DNA of 5,058 nt from Rhodoluna limnophila (GTDB lineage Bacteria; Actinomycetota; Actinomycetes; Actinomycetales; Microbacteriaceae). This document shows, one piece after another, positions 1 through 5,058 of this stretch (positions are counted from its first letter, which is position 1; every line of letters starts with the position of its first letter). The stretch covers positions 1 to 5,058 of the forward strand of contig CALPUC020000081.1 in NCBI GenBank assembly GCA_943326655.2. The letters are read 5' to 3'. The translations under genes were made by a program, and so were the position numbers. The notes under the pieces are model-generated. The model saw only the letters and a list, made by a program, of their open reading frames with translations. It ran no database searches and was not told the origin of the DNA.

Positions 1-3000
1 GGCGGTGGGGCGAGTTCGATATTCCAGGGGAACACAACAGGTGTCACCCCAAATGCGGCAACCAAGGATGTTCTGGGCTCCACCATGTACGCGCTAGACA
101 ACTATCAAGATGCCACGTTTACCGACACTTCGATCACCAGCCAAATCCCAGACGGAGTTTCATATAGTTCTGGTGTTTCAGCGGCGGCCTCAGGCACTCT
201 CAACTACTCGCTTTTCGATGGTGCACTTCCGCCCGGTCTGGAACTGGACACGGAAACTGGATCCATCACTGGAACGCCCAATACCCCGGGTGCTTACACT
301 TTCCGTATTCGAGCCCAGGCTGATGACGAAGGAACAGTTTCGAACGACTACACCGGAAATCTGACCATAACTGTTGGCACTTCCGTAAACGGTGGCTCAG
401 GTTTGCAGAATCAGACTCTTTGGATTGGCGAATCGGTTTCTGACCGAGCCGTATTTACCGGTTACCCAACTCCGTCTGTTGTTAAAGGCACGGGAGATTT
501 ACCGCCAGGGCTCACAATTTCAAGCAATGGCACGGTGAGTGGAGCACCAACGGTTTCCGGGAGCTATACCTTCAATTTGCGTGGCTACAATTTTGTGAAT
601 TCGGTAACTACCAGTTCAGTGACATATGTCGTGAAACCAGCTCCAGTTTTCATAAACGATGACGGCTACTCGGTAACAACAACCTACGGTTCACAGATAA
701 ATCTTGCTCCTGAGGTAACTGGAGAGTCTGTAACTTTCGCAATCGGTTCCGGCGAACTACCCAATGGCCTGAGCATTAGTGCAACCTCTGGAGTTGTTTC
801 TGGGAAAACGGCGGAGTCTGGAGTTTTTTCCTATCGAGTGAGAGCAACTAATAACAGCGGTAACGTTCTTTCGCAAGTTTCCACAATCACCGTTCGTCGA
901 GCGCCGATTTTCACCGCCTCAGCGATCAGCAACAAGCTAAACAAGGGCTCTTCATATAGTTACGATTTCAATGCTGATGGTTACCCGCTGCCGACTTACT
1001 CGGTGGCCGCTGGGGCACTTCCAAGCGGCATGACTCTAAACACTTCGACGGGTCGCGTGTCGGGAACTCCTACAACTGGAGGAAATTTCACGTTCACGAT
1101 TCGTGCCTCCAATTCTTTAGACACTGCCGATGTGAGTAAAACGGTAATCGTAAATGCTGCTCCACGAGCGGTAGATGCCAATTTACTGCAGGAAATTTTG
1201 GCTGGAACCGCATACACGGATGGCATTGAATACGAATCCTTCCCCGCACCCCTCTATTCAGTTTCAGAGGGAGCCTTGCCACCTGGGCTAACCCTTGGAA
1301 CCGCAAATGGAACCCTTACCGGCACGCCGACAATGGGTGGCATCTACAGCTTCAAACTCCGAATCATTGCTGGGGAAAACGAAACGACAACCGACAATTA
1401 CTCGCTTACCGTGAACCAAATTCCCACCAAGTTTGATGACAAAATCATTGAGAAAACTGAAATTGGGAAGATTTACACAGACGCAGTCGTTGCCACTGGT
1501 TTTCCGGTTCCTGTTTATCGTGTGTCGGCCGGGACTTTGCCCACTGGTTTGAAATTGAATAGCTCTACCGGTGCTGTAACTGGAACCGCAACCGCAACCG
1601 GAATTTTTGACTTCACAGTTGAAGCAACTAACTCGGTAGGCGCGTTGGCTATGCCGCTAAAACTTGCAGTTCAATCCGCGCCATTGATTACATCTAGCGA
1701 GTTCCCGCTGACTCTGAATGTTGGAGATCAGGTTAGCCAGCAGTTCGTCGCAACGGGATTCCCCCTTCCAAAATTCAGCCTGGCTTCCGGTTCACTGCCA
1801 GAGGGGCTCAGCCTAAATCCTGTTACCGGCCTAATCACGGGAACTGCCACCAATGGCGGCAAGTTCAGTTTCGTTATTGCTGCTACCAACGAAGTTGGTA
1901 CTCAAAAGACCAAATCCTTCACAGTTGAAGTCATTGGGGTAAAAAGCGAACTTGCCATAAACGCTCAGATTGGCGATCTGATCACTGGCAAGATAATCGC
2001 CATTGAAAGCGAAGGCCTCAAAGCTGCCGTCCCTTATGAGGTGATTCTGCGTTCAACCCCGCAGTCAATCGCCTCAGGGAAAACCAGCGCTAGTGGTGGG
2101 GTTGAGGAGCAGGTAAAGATTCCGCCTGGTCTGGAACCTGGTTGGCATTCGATCACACTCACATCCACTAATTCAGACGGAACTCCGTTTGAAAAGGCAA
2201 CCTACTTTCAGGTGACCGAGACTCTAATGCTTGAAGAGATTTCTGAAGTCGCTCCAACCGAATCACAGCTCAGTGAGGCACTAACCAACGATCCAGAATT
2301 CTACGAACGATTGGGCTTAGACCCAGCGGCTACGGTAACTCCTGAGGCGGCAGCGGCCCAGGTAGAACAGGTAACCGCGGTTGTTGCTTCTGTTGCCCTT
2401 GTTTCAGCCGCAGCCGCTGGTGCCGCTGCGGCGGCTTCGGCTGCCGGAGGCGCGGCCAGCAGCTCCTCGAGCTCTGGAGGTGGCGCACGTGCGGGAGGTG
2501 GGGCGAGCTCCTCTTCGAGTTCTGGTGGAGGTTCCAACAGCGCGGGTGGTTCTGAAGACTCCGAAGGTGATAGTGCCGATTACGGAAACCTTGAGGCCGA
2601 CCACGATGATTTTGAGACCGAAGGCGCCGGAGCGGTTGACAAACTCTCAATTTGGCGAAGTAGCACTTTTACGATTCTCGATAAACCGATGACTAACTGG
2701 ATCGAACGCGTAGCGCAGGTCTCCCCTGTTTTGAGTCGCGTTCTGAACGATGGTTCTTACTTGCGAGCCCTAGTTGGTTCACTCATGGGCTTGGCCTATT
2801 TCGCCGCGGTAGTTCTCGGCGTTGCAGCGGTGGATACTGGCGCTTCGAGTTTGGCCACCAGCGGAAAGATCGGACTTCTGGTTTTGATCATGGCTTTTGG
2901 CACATTAGACGCACTCTTCGGAATTGTGGCAATGAGCGCATTTGTGATCACATCTCTGGTTGCAATGCCAGTTGCCGGGATCGGTGACATTCGCTACCTG

Positions 3001-3789
3001 GTGGCCATGTTCATCCTGGGATTTGCCCCGAGCATCATGGCGACTACTTTCAGAAAGATTCGACGCCCAGCAATTGAAAACGTCGGCGAGGCTTGGGAGC
3101 GTGTAATCGACCTGGCGCTAATTGGATTCATTTCAGTTTTGACGGTGATGAGCCTAGTTGGCTCGGTGTCGGCATTCACCGGAGCTACCGTTCCGATAAG
3201 TAACGACACCAGGCCGATTGCATTCGCCATCGCGGCGGTTGCGGTTGGCCGAGTGGTTTTGGAGGAGTTAGCAGCAAAGCTGGCGCCGAACCGCTTGGAT
3301 CGACTCAACCCAACCGAAGTACCACCAACCTTTGCCTGGCAACCTTGGGCTTCGCTAGTGCTGAAATTTGCCACCCTGATTGTGATGATCGGTGGAATGG
3401 TTGGCATGGGTTGGCACCTCTGGGTTGGAGCATTCCTAATCTTCCTTCCTGGAATCATCGGGATGGTCTTCCCAAGCCTTCCGAGTGTGAAGTGGATTCA
3501 CGAGTTCATCCCGGGTGGAATCGGTGCGCTGGCATTCGCAACCCTGATTTCGGCCTGGAGCGGGCAATTTGTGAACGCCTGGCTGGGTAAATCCGAGCTT
3601 TACGGTCAGCTTTCATTCATCCTCATCCCACTTCCCGTTATCTTGATCGCCATCATTGGCATGTTTGCCAAGCAGGAGGAAAAACTCTGGCAGCGATCCG
3701 GTAAAAAGTGGGTCGGTATCGCCGGTGGTATCGCGGTGTTTGTGTTCACCATTCAGGTCACGGATTTCATTCCAACCATCTTCGGTTAG
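1..3789 (+). CDS. Large Ig-like-repeat surface protein with C-terminal polytopic membrane domain (5' end missing)
   Basis: The frame is open from base 1 to the TAG at 3787-3789, giving 1262 visible codons. The ATG at 85 is not a convincing start: in-frame coding continues upstream, there is no Shine-Dalgarno before it and no signal peptide follows it, so the true start and any secretion signal lie before the window. Numbering from window codon 1: residues 38-646 are seven He_PIG-type Ig-like repeats; 647-744 a distinct beta-rich domain; 745-790 a short acidic, then Ala/Gln-rich stretch; 791-819 an Ala/Val-rich hydrophobic segment; 819-850 a duplicated Ser/Gly linker; 852-877 an acidic stretch; 921-1262 about ten hydrophobic helices. 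There is no cysteine and no LPXTG sortase motif. The repeats should lie outside the cell, with the C-terminal part in the cytoplasmic membrane. He_PIG repeats are common in bacterial surface and adhesion proteins, so a stalk, adhesion or envelope role is plausible, but the function is unknown and I do not recognise the membrane domain. Confidence 0.93.
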   Translation, partial: GGGASSIFQGNTTGVTPNAATKDVLGSTMYALDNYQDATFTDTSITSQIPDGVSYSSGVSAAASGTLNYSLFDGALPPGLELDTETGSITGTPNTPGAYTFRIRAQADDEGTVSNDYTGNLTITVGTSVNGGSGLQNQTLWIGESVSDRAVFTGYPTPSVVKGTGDLPPGLTISSNGTVSGAPTVSGSYTFNLRGYNFVNSVTTSSVTYVVKPAPVFINDDGYSVTTTYGSQINLAPEVTGESVTFAIGSGELPNGLSISATSGVVSGKTAESGVFSYRVRATNNSGNVLSQVSTITVRRAPIFTASAISNKLNKGSSYSYDFNADGYPLPTYSVAAGALPSGMTLNTSTGRVSGTPTTGGNFTFTIRASNSLDTADVSKTVIVNAAPRAVDANLLQEILAGTAYTDGIEYESFPAPLYSVSEGALPPGLTLGTANGTLTGTPTMGGIYSFKLRIIAGENETTTDNYSLTVNQIPTKFDDKIIEKTEIGKIYTDAVVATGFPVPVYRVSAGTLPTGLKLNSSTGAVTGTATATGIFDFTVEATNSVGALAMPLKLAVQSAPLITSSEFPLTLNVGDQVSQQFVATGFPLPKFSLASGSLPEGLSLNPVTGLITGTATNGGKFSFVIAATNEVGTQKTKSFTVEVIGVKSELAINAQIGDLITGKIIAIESEGLKAAVPYEVILRSTPQSIASGKTSASGGVEEQVKIPPGLEPGWHSITLTSTNSDGTPFEKATYFQVTETLMLEEISEVAPTESQLSEALTNDPEFYERLGLDPAATVTPEAAAAQVEQVTAVVASVALVSAAAAGAAAAASAAGGAASSSSSSGGGARAGGGASSSSSSGGGSNSAGGSEDSEGDSADYGNLEADHDDFETEGAGAVDKLSIWRSSTFTILDKPMTNWIERVAQVSPVLSRVLNDGSYLRALVGSLMGLAYFAAVVLGVAAVDTGASSLATSGKIGLLVLIMAFGTLDALFGIVAMSAFVITSLVAMPVAGIGDIRYLVAMFILGFAPSIMATTFRKIRRPAIENVGEAWERVIDLALIGFISVLTVMSLVGSVSAFTGATVPISNDTRPIAFAIAAVAVGRVVLEELAAKLAPNRLDRLNPTEVPPTFAWQPWASLVLKFATLIVMIGGMVGMGWHLWVGAFLIFLPGIIGMVFPSLPSVKWIHEFIPGGIGALAFATLISAWSGQFVNAWLGKSELYGQLSFILIPLPVILIAIIGMFAKQEEKLWQRSGKKWVGIAGGIAVFVFTIQVTDFIPTIFG
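112..1938 (+). repeat. Seven tandem Ig-like (He_PIG-type) repeats within the large surface protein
   Basis: Each unit carries the core G-x-LP-x-GL-x-L, then a G-x-x-(S/T)-G-(T/A/K)-(P/A/T) turn and a G-x-(Y/F)-x-(F/Y) strand. The cores begin at 220, 493, 751, 1012, 1270, 1531 and 1789, so spacing is 91, 86, 87, 86, 87 and 86 residues. From unit 3 on, units open with AP or IP (640, 901, 1159, 1420, 1678), marking the domain joins; the starts of units 1 (about 112) and 2 (about 376) are less sharp. Units 4-7 also share a (G/S)-(Y/F)-P-x-P or S-F-P-A-P element before the core. The match is to the He_PIG/cadherin-like beta-sandwich family. Repeats are clear in protein but I saw no long identical DNA stretches, so the duplications look old. 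Rigid beads of this kind usually form extracellular stalks or binding arrays. Confidence 0.9.
1939..2232 (+). other. Beta-rich domain between the Ig array and the linker
   Basis: These 98 residues (647-744 of the visible protein) break the He_PIG pattern: the GxLPxGL core is absent. The stretch has alternating hydrophobic/polar strands, a VPYEVILRSTPQ strand, and the signature IPPGLEPGWHSITLTS followed by NSDGTPF. From memory, similar 'LxSTP...IPxGLEPGxHxI' domains occur near the C-terminus of actinobacterial surface proteins, just before the cell-wall anchor. Here the domain sits in the equivalent place but is followed by a membrane domain rather than a sortase motif. It probably forms a beta sandwich at the base of the stalk. 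The fold and homology are inference; the boundary from the repeats is visible. Confidence 0.6.
2371..2457 (+). other. Ala/Val-rich hydrophobic segment, possible transmembrane helix
   Basis: Residues 791-819 form an uncharged run (VTAVVASVALVSAAAAGAAA and on to AASAAGGAA), flanked upstream by an acidic and Gln-rich helix-forming stretch and downstream by the Ser/Gly linker. Its length suits one membrane crossing, but its second half is mostly alanine and only mildly hydrophobic, so it could also be a soluble low-complexity helix. If it spans the membrane, the following Ser/Gly and acidic linker would be cytoplasmic. Confidence 0.45.
2455..2550 (+). repeat. Duplicated Ser6-Gly3 low-complexity linker
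   Basis: The peptide ASSSSSSGGG occurs twice, encoded from 2455 and from 2503, exactly 48 bases apart, followed by ARAGGG and then SNSAGG. The two DNA copies are similar but differ at several codon third positions and mix AGC/AGT with TCN serine codons, so this is an ageing duplication and not a recent slippage tract. An acidic stretch (2554-2631, rich in Asp and Glu) follows. The linker is probably disordered and flexible, separating the stalk from the membrane domain. Confidence 0.8.
2761..3786 (+). other. C-terminal polytopic membrane domain of unknown family
   Basis: Hydrophobic segments lie at about 2761-2832, 2869-2979 (37 residues, one long or two short helices), 2989-3051, 3103-3177, 3214-3282, 3349-3411, 3415-3471, 3517-3588, 3610-3669 and 3709-3786. 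Basic loops follow the third segment (FRKIRRP, 3052-3069), the fifth (NRLDR, 3289-3303) and the ninth (KQEEKLWQRSGKK, 3670-3708). By the positive-inside rule all three are cytoplasmic, which is consistent with alternating helices and puts the last helix's C-terminus outside. Notable features are Trp and His in GWHLW (3406-3420) and WIHEF (3493-3507), and Gly/Pro-rich hairpins. There is no ATP-binding, rhomboid, polymerase or transporter signature that I recognise. It could be an anchor, a channel or an enzyme. Confidence 0.75.
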
Positions 3790-3797
3790 GGAATCTT

Positions 3798-3821
3798 GTA
3801 ACGGGCAACTCGGTTATTCTT
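3798..3821 (+). terminator. Possible weak hairpin with short T-rich tail after the large gene
   Basis: Nine bases after the stop codon, GTAACGGG (3798-3805) can pair with CTCG (3809-3812) and, past a one-base bulge, TTAT (3814-3817), around a CAA loop. Two of the eight pairs are G-T wobbles. The tail TTCTT is short. This could be a leaky terminator, but the stem is imperfect and may be chance. Confidence 0.22.
3815..3820 (+). promoter_or_regulatory. Possible -10 hexamer (TATTCT) for the RND gene
   Basis: TATTCT fits the loose actinobacterial TAnnnT form and would place transcription start about 20 bases before the ATG at 3848. There is no good -35: hexamers at 17-18 base spacing (AATCTT, GAATCT) do not resemble TTGACA. 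It overlaps the descending arm of the possible hairpin. The alternative is that the gene is read through from the large gene 58 bases upstream. Confidence 0.22.
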
Positions 3822-3835
3822 AGAGAAGAATTATC

Positions 3836-3840
3836 GGGAG
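3836..3840 (+). promoter_or_regulatory. Ribosome binding site of the RND permease gene
   Basis: GGGAG, containing the GGAG core, ends seven bases before the ATG at 3848. This is a good Shine-Dalgarno match at good spacing in an A/T-rich leader, and it decides the start codon. Confidence 0.8.
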
Positions 3841-3847
3841 AAAAATT

Positions 3848-5058
3848 ATGTATCGTTTAGCCAAACTCAGCCTTGCCAACCGTTCAGTAGTTGCTCTAGC
3901 AACAATCATCGTGGTGGCATTCGGTGCTCTCTCCCTAGGTGGTCTGAAGCAAGAGCTTCTCCCATCATTTGAGACTCCTCAGGCAGCTATTGTTACCTCC
4001 TACCCTGGGGCTTCTGCCGAGGTAATCGACAAACAGGTTAGCCAGAAGGTAGAGGCTCAGGTTCGCACCCTAGACGGCCTAGTTACCACCACTTCGACTT
4101 CGCAAAACAACCTCTCGATTGTTCGTGTTGAGTTTGAATACGGCACATCTTCGGCCAAGGTGAAAGAGAATCTAAACGCTGCGATTGCATCGGTTGAGAG
4201 CTCGCTGCCGAAAGAAGCTAACGCCAACGTAGTTTCGGGCTCGTTCGATTCTGTTCCAATCATCTCGATCGGTGTTTCCAGCGACGACAACGAGAAGCTA
4301 GGTCCACTGCTTGAAGATGTAGCACCGACCGTGTTCGGCTCGATCGACGGCGTTCGCGGAGTGAGCGTTACCGGCATGAAGGTAAAGCGAATCAACCTCA
4401 AACTCGACAACGCGCTACTTACCAAAAACGGCTTGAGCCAGCAGTCGATCACGCAGGCACTTCAGCAGAGCGGTTTTGTGGTTCCTGCGGGAAGCATTCG
4501 CGATAGCCAGGGCGAACTGAGCCTCCAGGTTGGAACCCCGGTTGAAAGCATTGCCACACTCAAGAAGATTGCACTTACTCCTCCAGCTAGCGCCTACTTC
4601 ACCACCACCATGACGATGGCAGGGCCGGTTACCGTTCCTACTACCCCGAAGGTTTACACAATCGGCGAGGTTGCCAAAGTCACCTATGACTACGCCGATG
4701 TAACCACGATTTCCCGTGTGAACGGAAAAGAATCACTTGCCGTTACCGTTACCAAGACTCAGGACGGCAACACCGTTACCGTTGCCAACGGCGTTGAAGA
4801 ACGCATCGAGGAACTCAAGAAAGAACTTGGCGGCAACGTTGAAGTTGCTGTGATTTTCGAACAGGGTTCGTTTGTTGAGAAATCTCTCGAGCAGCTAACT
4901 ACAGAAGGCCTTCTGGGACTTGGTTTTGCAATTCTGATCATCCTGCTCTTCCTCCTATCGGTTCGTTCAACTCTGGTTACCGCGATTTCGATTCCTACTT
5001 CGCTTCTGGTTACCTTCATCGGGCTCAGCACTCTGGGCTATTCGCTGAACCTGCTAAC
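3848..5058 (+). CDS. RND-superfamily efflux permease, N-terminal part (3' end missing)
   Basis: From the ATG at 3848 the frame stays open to the window edge: 403 whole codons plus two bases. Residues about 14-33 are TM1. Next comes the first porter half, with the family motif SYPGASAEVIDKQV and the following VEAQVRTLDGL and TSTSQNNLSIVRVEFEYGT, which align well with the PN1 region of AcrB. Further on are the GEVAKV turn and the RVNGKESLAVTV strand of the second porter repeat. TM2 is about residues 354-374 and TM3 about 377-397, ending in GYSLNLL, nearly the AcrB register. The TM4 aspartates of proton relay lie beyond the window. The family exports hydrophobic compounds using proton motive force; in a monoderm the nearest model is SwrC/YerP of Bacillus, which works without an outer-membrane TolC. 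The substrate cannot be read from this sequence. The start is supported by GGGAG seven bases upstream. The gene follows the large surface-protein gene after 58 bases and may be co-transcribed. Confidence 0.93.
   Translation, partial: MYRLAKLSLANRSVVALATIIVVAFGALSLGGLKQELLPSFETPQAAIVTSYPGASAEVIDKQVSQKVEAQVRTLDGLVTTTSTSQNNLSIVRVEFEYGTSSAKVKENLNAAIASVESSLPKEANANVVSGSFDSVPIISIGVSSDDNEKLGPLLEDVAPTVFGSIDGVRGVSVTGMKVKRINLKLDNALLTKNGLSQQSITQALQQSGFVVPAGSIRDSQGELSLQVGTPVESIATLKKIALTPPASAYFTTTMTMAGPVTVPTTPKVYTIGEVAKVTYDYADVTTISRVNGKESLAVTVTKTQDGNTVTVANGVEERIEELKKELGGNVEVAVIFEQGSFVEKSLEQLTTEGLLGLGFAILIILLFLLSVRSTLVTAISIPTSLLVTFIGLSTLGYSLNLL

Noticed and set aside
85..87. ATG as the start codon of the large gene
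   Set aside because: The frame is open from base 1, there is no Shine-Dalgarno just upstream, and no signal peptide follows although the product looks exported.
1537..1548. LPTG in the sixth Ig-like unit as a sortase signal
   Set aside because: It is part of the repeated LPxGL core, lacks the LPxTG spacing, and is not near the C-terminus.
112..1938. The regular spacing as a DNA-level repeat array such as CRISPR or minisatellite
   Set aside because: Periodicity is at the protein level (86-91 residues); the DNA units are diverged and there are no short identical direct repeats at fixed spacing.
2301..2692. Open frames on both strands (2301-2537 -, 2330-2650 -, 2404-2604 -, 2381-2692 +) over the low-complexity linker
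   Set aside because: They are by-products of the GC-rich Ala/Ser/Gly coding; their products are biased in composition, have no domain and no ribosome binding site that I can see.
2994..3458. 154-codon open frame on the minus strand
   Set aside because: It lies wholly antisense to the membrane domain, has an unstructured Ser/Thr/Arg/Pro-rich composition, and the plus-strand reading is clearly a membrane protein.
4057..4452. 131-codon open frame on the minus strand
   Set aside because: It is antisense to well-conserved RND porter sequence and its product resembles nothing known.
4759..5031. 90-codon open frame on the minus strand
   Set aside because: It is antisense to the RND porter, TM2 and TM3 and is a compositional shadow.

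Overview
The window reads as part of a bacterial chromosome with two genes on the + strand, both cut by the window edges. Base composition is moderate (about half GC by eye) and codon use looks even. A monoderm actinobacterium fits best, perhaps one of the moderate-GC, small-genome freshwater Microbacteriaceae (Rhodoluna/Aquiluna type). This rests on the surface-protein style (Ig-like repeats followed by an 'IPPGLEPGWHSI' domain) and on the form of the RND permease; it is inference, not a search result.

Positions 1-3789 hold the 3' part of one very long gene, open from the first base, with 1262 codons visible. Its product has, in order, a short non-repetitive stretch, seven tandem Ig-like repeats of the He_PIG ('putative Ig') type at 86-91 residue spacing, a different beta-rich domain, a short acidic stretch, an alanine-rich hydrophobic segment, a duplicated Ser6-Gly3 low-complexity linker, an acidic stretch, and a polytopic membrane domain of about ten helices that runs to the stop codon. 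I do not recognise the membrane domain. An extracellular repeat stalk carried on a multi-helix membrane domain, rather than on a sortase motif or a single anchor helix, is the most unusual thing here.

Positions 3790-3847 are a 58-base intergenic gap. It holds a good Shine-Dalgarno sequence and, less certainly, an imperfect hairpin and a -10-like hexamer that overlap each other.

Positions 3848-5058 hold the first 403 codons of an RND-superfamily efflux permease (AcrB/SwrC-like, HAE1 type). They cover TM1, the first periplasmic-type porter half, TM2 and TM3. The window ends before TM4, where the proton-relay aspartates would lie.

The two genes are co-directional and close, so co-transcription is possible, but nothing in the sequence shows a shared function. 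Both are envelope proteins. No RNA gene, insertion sequence, CRISPR array, attachment site or origin was seen.
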